From: Martelella radicis
GTDB lineage: Bacteria > Pseudomonadota > Alphaproteobacteria > Rhizobiales > Rhizobiaceae
Assembly: GCF_014196625.1 (NCBI RefSeq)
Contig: NZ_JACIDZ010000006.1
Location: 203,869-267,868 of the forward strand
DNA length: 64,000 nucleotides
Reading direction: 5' to 3'
Numbering within the stretch: the first letter of the stretch is position 1; each line of letters starts with the position of its first letter. Both the position numbers and the translations under genes were made by a program. The notes below the pieces were generated by a model. The model searched no databases. It worked only from the letters and a program-made list of their open reading frames with translations, and was not told the origin of the DNA. Of the stretch, positions 10,162 through 20,977 are shown one piece after another.

Positions 10162-10190
10162 ACTTGCCGATCCTGCGCCAAATGCTCTAC

Positions 10191-12479
<2,289 letters not shown>

Positions 12480-12555
12480 GACGTGCCGCCGCGCTTGTAA
12501 AGCGAGCGCGTGCTCTTATCTCCTGAGATATAAGAACTTGAGACGGAGTGCAGGC

Positions 12556-13041
12556 ATGCGTGGATATCTGGTTTCCCTCGTTGCGGGGGTGACGCTCCTG
12601 GCGACCTCGGCAATGGCCGAACAGGTCGGTGAGGTCGGGGTCGACTGGGTCGGCAATGACATCGAGATCGATGCGCTGCATGACCCGGAGATCGAGGGCG
12701 TGACCTGCCATATCGCCTATTTCGACCGCTCGGTGATCGACCGGCTGTCGAAGGGCAACTGGTTCGAGGATCCGTCCAATTCCTCCATCGCCTGCCGCCA
12801 GACAGGACCGATCCGGATCGGCGATATCGAACTCGACAAGAACGGCGAGGAGGTGTTCAAGCAGGGACGTTCGCTGATCTTCAAGAACCTGGTGATCAAC
12901 CGGATCTACGACCGTACCAACAACACGCTGATCTATCTGGCCCACACGCGCGAAATCACCGAAGGTTCAGCGAAGATGTCGATGTCGACTGTGCCGCTTT
13001 ACGGTCAGGACGTCGTCTGGGAAAACGGCGCGCCGGAATAA
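12556..13041 (+). CDS. creA: CreA family periplasmic protein
   Basis: 161 residues with a signal peptide (LVSLVAGVTLLATSAMAEQ) and the CreA-family body: VGVDWVGNDIEIDALHDPEI, GVTCHIAYFDRS, DPSNSSIACRQTGPI, and the C-terminal YGQDVVWEN. Two Cys are spaced as in the family. CreA proteins are widespread and poorly characterised. The start at ATG 12556 places the signal peptide correctly, since the frame upstream runs into ligA. Confidence 0.88.
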   Translation: MRGYLVSLVAGVTLLATSAMAEQVGEVGVDWVGNDIEIDALHDPEIEGVTCHIAYFDRSVIDRLSKGNWFEDPSNSSIACRQTGPIRIGDIELDKNGEEVFKQGRSLIFKNLVINRIYDRTNNTLIYLAHTREITEGSAKMSMSTVPLYGQDVVWENGAPE

Positions 13042-13073
13042 ACGGGCCGAACGCGAAACCAGGGAGAGAAACC

Positions 13074-13547
13074 ATCAGACTCGATTGCAGCTGCCAGTGC
13101 GGAAAGGTTCGCTTTTCCGTGACAAGCAAGACACCGGTGCCCTATCAGCGCTGCTATTGCAGCATCTGCCGCAAATCCGGCGGGGGCGGGGGCTTTGCCA
13201 TCAATATCGGCGCCGATGCCGCAACGCTGGACGTCACAGGCGCCGAGCACAAGCGCTTCTATCACGCCCGGATGCATGACGGCGAGAGCGAGGCCGAGCG
13301 GCATTTCTGCGGGGTCTGCGGGTCTGCGCTCTATCTTTTCGACCCGCGGTGGCCGGAGCTCGTCCACCCCATTGCCTCCGTCGTCGATACGCCCTTGCCC
13401 CGGCCGCCGGAGATCGTGCATATCATGCTCGGCTCCAAGGCTGACTGGGTCGATGTGCCCGAAGGCGAGGGGCATGTGCATTATGACGGCTATCCGGAGC
13501 TTTCGCTTGAGGATTGGCATCGCAGGCACGGACTGCTGGACGACTGA
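13074..13547 (+). CDS. GFA family zinc protein, apparent ATC start
   Basis: Family: glutathione-dependent formaldehyde-activating enzyme (GFA)/CENP-V fold, cytoplasmic, zinc-binding. The frame before the first conventional start (GTG 13119) still encodes the family's opening zinc motif, LDCSCQCGKVRF, and AGGGAGAG lies just upstream. The codon at the expected start is ATC (13074-13076), giving 157 residues. Other zinc ligands are RCYCSIC and FCGVCGS. Starting at GTG 13119 would delete the first CxCxC ligands. Function beyond zinc binding is uncertain, as most GFA-like proteins lack a proven substrate. Confidence 0.8.
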   Translation: MRLDCSCQCGKVRFSVTSKTPVPYQRCYCSICRKSGGGGGFAINIGADAATLDVTGAEHKRFYHARMHDGESEAERHFCGVCGSALYLFDPRWPELVHPIASVVDTPLPRPPEIVHIMLGSKADWVDVPEGEGHVHYDGYPELSLEDWHRRHGLLDD

Positions 13548-13574
13548 GGCCGGACGGCCTGAAGGGAAGAGAAG

Positions 13575-14171
13575 ATGAAGATTTTCCGGCGTTTGCTCTG
13601 GGGCTCGGTGATTGTCGTTTGCGGCCTCATCGTCTGGCTGATCTACGAGATCGGCAAGACCAATGAGGAGATGATGAACATCCCCTTCGGCCCGGAATTC
13701 CAGCTGACGGCCGGAGACGGCTCGGTGATCACCCAGGAAGCGCTGAGGGAAAAACCGACGGCGATCTTCTTCGGCTTCACCCATTGCCCGGAAGTCTGCC
13801 CCACCACGCTTTACGAGATGAACGGCTGGCTGCACGAGGTCGATCCGGATGGCGACAAGATCAATGCCTACTGGATCACCGTCGATCCCGAGCGCGACAC
13901 GCCGGAGATCATGCAGCGCTATCTCTCCAATGTGACCGACCGGATCGAGGCGATTTCCGGCGATCCGGACAAGGTGCATGACATGGTCGACGAATTCGGC
14001 ATCTACTACAAGAAGGTGCCGCTCGATCCCAACGAGCCGGACGGCGACTACACCATGGACCACAACGCCTCCGTCTTCCTGCTCGATGACGGCGGGGTGC
14101 TGAAAGGCACGATCGCCTATGGCGAGAACCCGGATGTCGCGATCAAGAAGCTCGAGAACCTGATCGACTGA
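13575..14171 (+). CDS. SCO1/SenC family copper chaperone
   Basis: 198 residues: an N-terminal membrane anchor (LLWGSVIVVCGLIVWLIYEI) followed by a periplasmic thioredoxin-like domain. The copper-binding CPEVC motif occurs in FGFTHCPEVCPTTLYEM, and the distal His ligand in YTMDHNASVFLLD. Such proteins deliver copper to the CuA site of cytochrome c oxidase. The ATG follows AAGGGAAGAGAAG. It runs with creA and the GFA gene in one direction, with short gaps. Confidence 0.93.
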   Translation: MKIFRRLLWGSVIVVCGLIVWLIYEIGKTNEEMMNIPFGPEFQLTAGDGSVITQEALREKPTAIFFGFTHCPEVCPTTLYEMNGWLHEVDPDGDKINAYWITVDPERDTPEIMQRYLSNVTDRIEAISGDPDKVHDMVDEFGIYYKKVPLDPNEPDGDYTMDHNASVFLLDDGGVLKGTIAYGENPDVAIKKLENLID

Positions 14172-14243
14172 GGCTTGCCTTGGCCGGAAGGCGGCGCTAT
14201 CGCCGGTATTCAATCCTTTCACGCATCAAAGAGGCATAATCCA

Positions 14244-15125
14244 GTGAGCCAGATCCGACTCTACGTCACCACCGATGAAGCCGGCGCGGGCCGCGTTCTC
14301 GATGCGCTTTCCGAACTGCTCGGCGAGGCGCCCTATGCGCTGGCGACGATGGAGATCGACGAGAAGGCAAATATCTGGGAGGCCTCGGTCTATCTGGAGG
14401 CGGAAGAGGAAGAGGCGCTGCGGCAGGTTTTCGAGGCGGCTCTCGGGGGTTTTCCGGAAGGCAAGCGCCCCGGGGTGGAAAAGGAAATCATCGCCGATAT
14501 CGACTGGATCGCCAAATCGCTGGAAGGGCTGAAGCCGGTGCGCGCCGGCCGTTTTCTGGTGCATGGCGCCCATGACCGCGAAGACCGCCGGCCCGGCGAC
14601 ATCGCGCTCGAGATCGAGGCGGGGCAGGCCTTCGGCACGGGCCATCACGGCACAACCGCCGGCTGCCTTGAAATGATAGACACGCTTCTGAAGGCCGAGG
14701 CGCCGCAAAACGCGCTTGATCTTGGAACCGGAACCGGCGTTCTGGCCATGGCCGTACGCAAGCTGAGGCCGATCCCGGTTCTGGCGACCGATATCGACGA
14801 TGTCGCCGTGCGTGTCGCCCGTTACAATGCCCGTCAGAACGGCATTGTCTCCGGCGTCGATTTCGTCACCGCGCCGGGCTTCCACCACGCGGCCTTCGGC
14901 GAGCACGGGCCCTTCGATCTGGTGATCGCCAATATTCTTGCCCGTCCGCTGATGAAGCTTGCGCCCGGCGTGCGCACGAACCTTGCGCCCGGCGGCTCGG
15001 TCATCCTCTCCGGCATTCTGGAAACGCAGCGCTGGAAAGTGCTGGCAGCCTATCGCGCACAGGGCATGCGCCATGTGCGCACCTACTGGCGCGAAGGCTG
15101 GGTCACGCTTCTGCTCAAGGGCTGA
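14244..15125 (+). CDS. prmA: Ribosomal protein L11 methyltransferase PrmA
   Basis: SAM-dependent methyltransferase that modifies L11 lysines. The motif I stretch ALDLGTGTGVLAMAVRK, the FGTGHHGTTAGCLEM segment and the active-site segment DLVIANILARPLMKLAPG are all present. The start is GTG 14244 with GAGG about 10 bp upstream; the frame upstream is open but outside the family alignment. It is 293 residues, as in other rhizobia. The stop TGA directly abuts the stop of the convergent regulator gene, with no intergenic base. Confidence 0.93.
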   Translation: MSQIRLYVTTDEAGAGRVLDALSELLGEAPYALATMEIDEKANIWEASVYLEAEEEEALRQVFEAALGGFPEGKRPGVEKEIIADIDWIAKSLEGLKPVRAGRFLVHGAHDREDRRPGDIALEIEAGQAFGTGHHGTTAGCLEMIDTLLKAEAPQNALDLGTGTGVLAMAVRKLRPIPVLATDIDDVAVRVARYNARQNGIVSGVDFVTAPGFHHAAFGEHGPFDLVIANILARPLMKLAPGVRTNLAPGGSVILSGILETQRWKVLAAYRAQGMRHVRTYWREGWVTLLLKG

Positions 15126-16136
15126 TCAGACGGCGAGGCTGAACGTGTTCTCGCTGACGCTCATGCGCGCCTGGCGGCGGAGCGCCCGTTCCTGCTGCGG
15201 CGAACACTGGTAGATCTCGCGGTAGCATTTGGAAAAATGCGAGGCGGAGACAAAGCCGCAGGCAACCGCCACATCGACGACCGGCATGGTCGACTGCGCC
15301 AGCAGCCGACGCGCGCGGTCGAGCCGGATTTCCAGATAGTAACGCGCCGGCGAACGGCCCATTTCCTGGCGGAACAGCCGTTCGACCTGACGGCGCGACA
15401 GGCCGACCGCATCGGCGATCTCGACCAGCGACAGCGGCTCGGCGAGGTTGGCCTCCATCAGTTCGATGATCTGCAGCACCTTGCCGTTCTGCACGCCGAG
15501 ACGGGCGCGGAGCGGCAGGCGCTGGCGCTCGCTTGAGGGGCGCACGCGGTCCGTCAGCGCCTGTTCGCAGATGGCGTTGACAAGGCCGTCTCCGAACTCG
15601 CGGCTGATGATATGCAGCATCATGTCGACAGAGGCAGTGCCGCCGGCGCAGCTATAGATATTGCGGTCGATCTCGAACAGGTCCGCATGGGCGTCGATTT
15701 CCGGATAGGTTTCGCAAAACCCCGGCATGTTTTCCCAGTGGATGGCGCAGCGCCTGCCCTTCAAAAGACCGGCGCGGGCGAGGAGGTGGGTAGCCGTGCA
15801 CATCGAGCCGATACCGCAGCCGCGATTGTTGAGTTCGCGCAGCCAGGCCTCGAACGACTTGTTGTCGTAATCATCGACATGGACGCCGGAACAGACCAGC
15901 ACGAGGTCGGGGCGCTTTTCGCCCATCAGCGAACGGCGCTCGTCGGCAAGGGAAGTGTCGGGATCAACGGCGATGCCGCTCGAGGAACAGACCTTCTGGC
16001 CATTGTCGGAGGTGATCCGCCAGCGATAGGCCTCGAAGCCCAGCATCCTGTTGGCAATGCGCAATGTCTCGATCGCGCCCGAAAACGGCAGGAGCGAAAA
16101 TTGCGGAACCAGATAAAAAACGAACGATCTCACCAT
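15126..16136 (-). CDS. GlxA-type transcriptional regulator (DJ-1/PfpI plus AraC HTH)
   Basis: The N-terminal 200 residues form a glutamine-amidotransferase-like (DJ-1/PfpI) domain (FVFYLVPQFSLLPFSGAIE; GIGSMCTATHLLARAGLL). The C-terminal AraC domain carries two helix-turn-helix motifs (LVEIADAVGLSRRQVERLF and VAVACGFVSASHFSKCYRE). Family members control amine and betaine catabolism in several proteobacteria; this one's target is unknown. The start at 16136 gives 336 residues. An upstream ATG at 16211 is possible, but those residues look unlike the family. Confidence 0.85.
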   Translation of the reverse strand: MVRSFVFYLVPQFSLLPFSGAIETLRIANRMLGFEAYRWRITSDNGQKVCSSSGIAVDPDTSLADERRSLMGEKRPDLVLVCSGVHVDDYDNKSFEAWLRELNNRGCGIGSMCTATHLLARAGLLKGRRCAIHWENMPGFCETYPEIDAHADLFEIDRNIYSCAGGTASVDMMLHIISREFGDGLVNAICEQALTDRVRPSSERQRLPLRARLGVQNGKVLQIIELMEANLAEPLSLVEIADAVGLSRRQVERLFRQEMGRSPARYYLEIRLDRARRLLAQSTMPVVDVAVACGFVSASHFSKCYREIYQCSPQQERALRRQARMSVSENTFSLAV

Positions 16137-16262
16137 TGTGCACACACCGCCGCAGTCAAAGCCGGAATCTGATCTTGTAGAATTAACTTCTGCAAGAAAT
16201 ATGGCCGCCAATAGTCTGATTGCGACACTGACACAGACAAATGCGCCAGCAAAGCCGATCCC

Positions 16263-16320
16263 GATCCGGTTTGTGATTTTTTTGTGAAGCGTTGCGCATA
16301 CGCTTCATCGCAACCGGATC
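16263..16320. repeat. Nested inverted repeat in the GlxA-regulator upstream region
   Basis: Outer arms GATCCGGTT (16263-16271) and AACCGGATC (16312-16320) are perfect. Inside them TGAAGCG (16285-16291) and CGCTTCA (16301-16307) form a second perfect stem. An A/T-rich bulge (TGTGATTTTTTTG) is on one side. No protein frame crosses it convincingly. Confidence 0.6.
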
Positions 16321-16361
16321 GGGACAGGGCGTTTTTCTCGTCCGCCATTGCTGCGTTGCGG

Positions 16362-16395
16362 AGAAAACGGCCGCCGGGGTGAAACGGCGGCCGCT
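16362..16395 (-). terminator. Terminator of the DUF1127 gene
   Basis: CGGCCGCCG and CGGCGGCCG form a perfect 9-bp stem around an 8-nt loop. Read on the minus strand the hairpin is followed by TTTTCTCC, a few bases beyond the DUF1127 stop. Confidence 0.75.
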
Positions 16396-16401
16396 CTCCT
16401 C

Positions 16402-16569
16402 TCAGTCATAGCGCCAGTGTTCCTCACGGGCGATGATGTCGTCGCGCAGATGCGGCGGGATGCGGTTGACATTGCGATTTCTGAGCGCCTGCCGCGCGGC
16501 TTCATCGCGCTTGTCTGCGAGCTTGGCGAGCGGGGTGACCAGGTGTCTGAGGATGATGAACAGTCCCAT
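16402..16569 (-). CDS. DUF1127 (YjiS-like) small protein
   Basis: 55-residue protein starting MGLFIILRHLVTPLAKLADK and ending in EEHWRYD. An Arg-rich core (RQALRNRNVNRIP, HLRDDII) matches DUF1127, a family of very short Arg-rich proteins common in Rhizobiales. Some members act in phosphate or carbon metabolism through RNA or protein contacts. GGAG lies 7 bp upstream of the ATG and a hairpin terminator follows. It is divergent from the LysR gene, so it may be that regulator's target. Confidence 0.82.
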   Translation of the reverse strand: MGLFIILRHLVTPLAKLADKRDEAARQALRNRNVNRIPPHLRDDIIAREEHWRYD

Positions 16570-16655
16570 TTCGTTTCTCCTTCAATGCGTTTCTTGATGA
16601 CCTGATGCCAAGGTAGGCGTATTTGACATTCAATCAAACGAAATGTAATCATGTT

Positions 16656-16675
16656 ATTCATCAACAAAATTGAAT
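16656..16675. promoter_or_regulatory. Candidate LysR-type operator
   Basis: ATTCA-N10-TGAAT, a perfect spaced inverted repeat with the T-N11-A type geometry of LysR boxes, in the A/T-rich divergent region between the DUF1127 gene and the LysR gene. It is 14 bp upstream of the chosen LysR start. Confidence 0.4.
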
Positions 16676-16689
16676 TGATGGAGCGCTTC

Positions 16690-17592
16690 ATGGCCAACCT
16701 CCTGCAGACGCCGCTGCCGGTTCTCGACAACGATATCCTCCGCACCTTCGTCGCGATCTCGGAATCGGGCAGTTTTTCCGGCGCCGCGGAAACCGTGTTC
16801 CGCACGCCCTCGGCGGTTTCCATGCAGATCAAGCGGCTGGAGGAGCAGCTCGGTGTGTCGCTCTTCGTGCGGGATGCGCGCTCGGTGCGGCTGACCCATA
16901 GCGGCGAGACGCTGCTGAACTATGCCCGCCGCATGCTCGCGCTCTCCAACGAGGCAATGTCGCGTTTCAGACATCCGGAAATGCACGGCGTGGTCCGGCT
17001 CGGCGCCACCGACGATATCGGCGAGCGCATCCTGCCGACGATCCTGAAGCGCTTCGCCGAGGCCTTTCCGGGCGTCATGGTCGATGTCACCATCGACAAC
17101 AGCGTCGGGTTGCGCAGGCGTCTCAGCGAGCAAAGGCTTGATCTGACGCTGCTCAATTCCGGCAAGGGCGCCTCGGATGAGGAGAGCGAACTGATCCTGC
17201 GCGAGCGGCTGGTCTGGGTCGGTGCGAGTTGCGGCACGGCGCACACGAAGGACCCGCTTCCGGTGTCGATGTGGGAACAGGGCTGTTCATGGCGCAACGA
17301 AGCCGTGGAAAAGCTGACGGAAGTCGGCAGGGCCTATCGCGTCGCCTATATGAGCGCGACCACGATGGTGCAGCGCGCCGCCGTCCTTTCCGATCTCGCC
17401 GTCGCGCCGATCGCCTCCTATTACGTGTCGGACGGCATGGAGGTTCTGGGGGAAGAGGAGGGGCTGCCGGAACTCGGTTTTTATGAAATCCGTCTTAAAT
17501 TCTCGGAGCAGCGCGGTGAACTGGTCGAGGCGGTCGCCGACGCCATCCGCCACGCCTTCAGGCCGGCCGAGCGGCAAGCCAGGGTGGCCTGA
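16690..17592 (+). CDS. LysR family transcriptional regulator
   Basis: 300 residues. The N-terminal winged HTH is clear (ILRTFVAISESGSFSGAAET; VSMQIKRLEEQLGVSLFVR; VRLTHSGETLLNYARRML). A periplasmic-binding-like effector domain follows (GVVRLGATDDIGERILPTIL). ATG 16690 has GGAG 6 bp upstream; earlier in-frame ATGs at 16651 and 16678 lie within the AT-rich promoter and operator candidate. Effector and regulon are not identifiable. Autoregulation and control of the divergent DUF1127 gene are the obvious guesses. Confidence 0.9.
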   Translation: MANLLQTPLPVLDNDILRTFVAISESGSFSGAAETVFRTPSAVSMQIKRLEEQLGVSLFVRDARSVRLTHSGETLLNYARRMLALSNEAMSRFRHPEMHGVVRLGATDDIGERILPTILKRFAEAFPGVMVDVTIDNSVGLRRRLSEQRLDLTLLNSGKGASDEESELILRERLVWVGASCGTAHTKDPLPVSMWEQGCSWRNEAVEKLTEVGRAYRVAYMSATTMVQRAAVLSDLAVAPIASYYVSDGMEVLGEEEGLPELGFYEIRLKFSEQRGELVEAVADAIRHAFRPAERQARVA

Positions 17593-17599
17593 CGCCGTA

Positions 17600-18217
17600 T
17601 TAAAAGAGCAGCGCGATCAGCGCGCCGGCGGCAACGACCACAAGCCCCGCCAGCAGGATCGAGAAGACGCCGACGGCAAGCCCGATGACCAGACCGTAGC
17701 CATCGCGCTCGGTGACCGAAAGGCCGATGATCGCGAGGGCAAGAGCGGGAAGCCAGTTGCCGAAGGGGATCGGGAAAAACACCACGATCGACAGGATGAG
17801 CGCGAAGCCGCCCAGCACGCGCTCCGCTCTTCGGGTCTGAAGAAACCAGAATCGCGGTTTTACCGCGCTCTCGATCCAGCGCAGCCAGGGCAGGACGCGG
17901 TCGAGAATGGCCATGCCGCGTCCGCCGTCGACCGAGAACCGGGCGATCCGTTCGGGCAGCCAGACGCGCGTATGGCGCGAGATCATCATCTGCCAGGAGA
18001 CGAGGATTAGCGGTAGGCCGAGCAGCAATGTGGCGCCGGGCGGCAGCGGGATCAGGTTCGGGATCGAGAAAAGAACGATGAAGGCGCCGAAGGATCGCTC
18101 CGCCAGGGCGTCATCGAGCTGCTCGAGACTGAGACGACCATCCGGTCCGGGCCGGAGACAGGCTAGAATGTCCGAAAGCTTCTCCCCCTCGTGCGATTGC
18201 GGTTCGAAATCCGTCAT
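17600..18217 (-). CDS. exoD: Exopolysaccharide synthesis protein ExoD family
   Basis: 205-residue membrane protein with an N-terminal cytoplasmic helix region (LSDILACLRPGPDGRLSLEQ) and then several hydrophobic segments. The ExoD hallmark IPNLIPLPPGATLLLGLPLI occurs near residue 60, and FFPIPFGNWLPALALAIIG later. ExoD in Sinorhizobium affects exopolysaccharide production and alkali tolerance. The start is taken as ATG 18217; an in-frame TTG at 18229 would add four residues. It is convergent with the LysR gene (7 bp apart). Confidence 0.88.
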   Translation of the reverse strand: MTDFEPQSHEGEKLSDILACLRPGPDGRLSLEQLDDALAERSFGAFIVLFSIPNLIPLPPGATLLLGLPLILVSWQMMISRHTRVWLPERIARFSVDGGRGMAILDRVLPWLRWIESAVKPRFWFLQTRRAERVLGGFALILSIVVFFPIPFGNWLPALALAIIGLSVTERDGYGLVIGLAVGVFSILLAGLVVVAAGALIALLF

Positions 18218-18501
18218 TTCGTCGTCCAAGCGTGCTGCTCCCCTTTTCGACCTCTCTGCTAGATGGGGTCGATAGCATTCAAAACCAGCTTTCTTCGGTC
18301 AAATTCCGACTGCCCGGCTGCGCCGTGCCTCGCCTGTGGATAAACTCCGGAAAACCTGTGCAAATGCCGGGGATTGGCTGTGAACGAACAGTGCAGCGCT
18401 TGTGGATATGGTCGCACGGATAAAAAGCGTCCGGTTGCCGCGGAACCCCGGCGCTTCTGGGACGTTGATCAGGCAACCCGAAGAAATTCCAGGAGATGCA
18501 A

Positions 18502-18663
18502 ATGTTCAAAGGAAAAATCATCGCCGCCGCTACCCTTTTCGCCATGGGCGTTCTCGTTGCCTCCTGCGGCAATACGATCGAGGGCATGGGTCAGGATACC
18601 GCCAACGCCATCGACGCGACCCAGGATGCCGGCCAGTCGATCGACAACGCGGCTTCCTACTAA
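18502..18663 (+). CDS. Entericidin A/B-like small lipoprotein
   Basis: 53 residues: signal peptide MFKGKIIAAATLFAMGVLV, lipobox VASC, then a short Asn/Gln/Asp-rich tail (GNTIEGMGQDTANAIDATQD). This matches the entericidin (EcnA/EcnB) family, small outer-membrane lipoproteins whose rhizobial members are uncharacterised. AGGAG lies 6 bp before the ATG. A perfect 10-bp hairpin terminator follows. Confidence 0.88.
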   Translation: MFKGKIIAAATLFAMGVLVASCGNTIEGMGQDTANAIDATQDAGQSIDNAASY

Positions 18664-18689
18664 GGTCTCCGACCGACCCTGTTTTCGAG

Positions 18690-18720
18690 AAACGCCCGGG
18701 TGGAAACGTCCGGGCGTTTT
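18690..18720 (+). terminator. Terminator after the entericidin-like gene
   Basis: AAACGCCCGG and CCGGGCGTTT are perfect 10-bp arms with a 10-nt loop, followed by one further T. It lies between two convergent genes and, the stem ends being A/T-rich, may work on both strands. Confidence 0.8.
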
Positions 18721-18723
18721 ACG

Positions 18724-19800
18724 TCAGAAAGCGTTCTGCCATCCGTTGTAGAAGGGGTGGTCCGGCAGGATCGGCAGGGCGACCGCACTGTAGGTCTTGG
18801 CCGACCAGTAGGCGGCGGTCGCGAAGTCGAGGCTCTGGCGCGAATCGCCGAGGGTTAGCGGCAGGGGCGTCTTCTCGCAGATCGCCCTGTGGAAATCCTG
18901 CATCTGTCCGGCAAATCCCGAGGGCGGCGGAGTGAAATCGGCGAGCGCCTCATCGATCTTCCGGCCGACCGCCGAACTGGCGGGCACAAAGCGCCAGGGC
19001 GCCTTGTCAGCGGTGAAATCCGGACGGCTGTCGGTTTCGATCGTCACGTTTTCGAAACAGAGCCGCATGCGGCTTAACGGCTCGACCGAGCCGAGCGTGG
19101 CGGAGGTGGTGGCAAGCGCGCCGCATTCCAGTTCGACGCTGATGCTGGCGCAGTCCTCGACCTCGACCCTGTTGACCCGAGTGGCCGTGCGCGCGAACAG
19201 CGAACGCACCGGGCCGAGGAGATAGAACATCAGGTCATTGGCGTGGATGGCATGGTTCATCAAGATACCGCCAAGCGCGCCGGTCCAGCTTTTGCGCCAA
19301 TCCTTCTCGTAGTAGTCCGCGCCGCGCAGCCAGTGCACCTCGCAGGTCGCAACCAAAGGCCTGCCGGCAAGTCCCGAGGCAATGATGTGGCGCGCCTTCT
19401 GGGCGCCATCATTGTAGCGATACTGCATGATCGGCATCACATGACCGGAGGAGCGCGATTCCGCGTCGAGCAGTTCGTCGATATCGGCCAACGATCCGAC
19501 GAGCGGCTTCTCGCAGATGACGTGCTTGCCGGCCTGCAGGGCGGCGATGATCATCTTCTTGTGGGTTGCGGGCGGCGTGCAGATGTCGATCACGTCGATA
19601 TCGTCCATGCCGACGATCTCGAGATAGTCCGTCTCCAGCCGTTCGACACCGAACTCGGCGCCGGCGGCCTTCAGCAGGGCGGCGTCCAGATCGCACAGTG
19701 CCGCGACCTCGAAGCGGTCGGTATTGGTGCGGTAGCCGTTTTGGATGTGGTTGCGGCCGATGCCGAGCCCGACAACCGCGACTTTCAGCGTTCTTGTCAT
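18724..19800 (-). CDS. Gfo/Idh/MocA family oxidoreductase
   Basis: 358 residues. The N-terminal Rossmann fold (LKVAVVGLGIGRNHIQNGY) binds NAD(P). The family motif ICEKPLVGSL (EKP with catalytic Lys) is at about residues 95-104. The C-terminal domain (GGILMNHAIHANDLMFYLLG) carries the second active-site His region. Substrates of this family are usually sugars or cyclitols; none can be assigned. It stands alone, convergent with the entericidin-like gene, with 243 bp of non-coding sequence (19801-20043) upstream of its start. Confidence 0.88.
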   Translation of the reverse strand: MTRTLKVAVVGLGIGRNHIQNGYRTNTDRFEVAALCDLDAALLKAAGAEFGVERLETDYLEIVGMDDIDVIDICTPPATHKKMIIAALQAGKHVICEKPLVGSLADIDELLDAESRSSGHVMPIMQYRYNDGAQKARHIIASGLAGRPLVATCEVHWLRGADYYEKDWRKSWTGALGGILMNHAIHANDLMFYLLGPVRSLFARTATRVNRVEVEDCASISVELECGALATTSATLGSVEPLSRMRLCFENVTIETDSRPDFTADKAPWRFVPASSAVGRKIDEALADFTPPPSGFAGQMQDFHRAICEKTPLPLTLGDSRQSLDFATAAYWSAKTYSAVALPILPDHPFYNGWQNAF

Positions 19801-20043
19801 TCACATGTCCTGATATGCGTCTTGCCGCATCCGGCATTGATTTTTGCCGTCGTCGCCGAGGGGGCCCGGAAGGTGTGAAACCGGTTTTCGGTCTGCGCGA
19901 AAGCGCAATGCCTGTCGGGGCTGATGGCGGTCCTGGCGAAACGGGTCAAGATGAACTCTGCAATGGAATCAGACTATTTCAAAAAACTGTCACTAGCATA
20001 AACCGAAATTCCTGTGTGGCCACCGTTTGCGGCAAGAACCATC

Positions 20044-20850
20044 TCAGTAACCCGCACGGGCAAGAAAACCTTCTACCATCGAGCGGTAACCCCCGCCAAA
20101 CAGGCGCAGATGCACGAGCGCCGGCCAGAGGCTGTAGATCGCCTGGCGCGCCTCGTAGCCCGGCTCGAGCGCCGGGTAGTTGTCGTAGAAGCCCTGGTCC
20201 AGACTGCCGAACAGGTTGAGCATGGCAAGGTCGACCTCGGCGTGGCCGTAATAACTGGCGGGATCGATGAAGGCGGTGACGCGTCCGGACGACGCCATGA
20301 CATTGCCGGACCATAGATCGCCGTGAAGAAGGGCAGCAGGCGGGGTATGCGGCAGGTGGTCGGCCAGTCTTCCGCAAAGCCGTTCGATCCGCCGGGCGAG
20401 GTCGGCAGGGATGTCGCCGATATTGTTCAACAGCCTGCGGTCACGCCAGAACTCGACCCACGAGCCTGTCTTGTCATTTTCGATCGGGACCTTGCCGAAG
20501 GCATAGTCATGGTCGAAGCCGTATTGCGGGCCGGTTGCGGCGTGAAGCCGGGCAAGCGAGCGGCCGAGATCCGCCTGGGCGCCGGCAAAGCCGCCTCGTC
20601 CTTCAACCTTCGTGATGATCAGGACGCGGTCATTGGCGGCGACCACGTCAGGCGCCGGCGCGCCCGTCGCGGCGATCAGGCGCAGCATCTCGCCTTCGAC
20701 GGCGGGCGCCGGGCCGCCCTTGACGACGAACTGCCGGCCATCCTTCGTTTCCGCCAGCATCAGCGACGAAAGGTCGCCCGATGCAAAATGGGAGAGCGTG
20801 ACGCGCTCGACGCCGATGAGGTTCGCTATCATGTCCTTGAGGTCATTCAT
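20044..20850 (-). CDS. Fructosamine kinase family protein
   Basis: 268 residues with the aminoglycoside-phosphotransferase/fructosamine-kinase fold. Seen are the ATP-binding Lys region (GRQFVVKGGPAPAVEGEMLR), the catalytic loop LLHGDLWSGNVM, and the metal-binding segment AFIDPASYYGHAEVDLAML. These kinases phosphorylate fructosamine or ribulosamine adducts for protein deglycation. Bacterial members also include sugar and amine kinases. It is divergent from the GlcD-type oxidase 127 bp away. Confidence 0.87.
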   Translation of the reverse strand: MNDLKDMIANLIGVERVTLSHFASGDLSSLMLAETKDGRQFVVKGGPAPAVEGEMLRLIAATGAPAPDVVAANDRVLIITKVEGRGGFAGAQADLGRSLARLHAATGPQYGFDHDYAFGKVPIENDKTGSWVEFWRDRRLLNNIGDIPADLARRIERLCGRLADHLPHTPPAALLHGDLWSGNVMASSGRVTAFIDPASYYGHAEVDLAMLNLFGSLDQGFYDNYPALEPGYEARQAIYSLWPALVHLRLFGGGYRSMVEGFLARAGY

Positions 20851-20977
20851 CGCGGAAGCCGTAATTGGGTGGTTCAGGTTGGCGGCCGGCTCTGGACGCC
20901 GGGGGCGATCCTCGCATAAAACGCTGAAACGGCCGGGCGCCCAGAGGCTACGGCAAAACAGGTTCGGAGTGCAAGTT

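Noticed and set aside
20612..20977. Upstream in-frame extension of the FAD oxidase gene
   Set aside because: It is antisense to the kinase gene, and the family alignment begins at about 20978, where GGAG is well placed.
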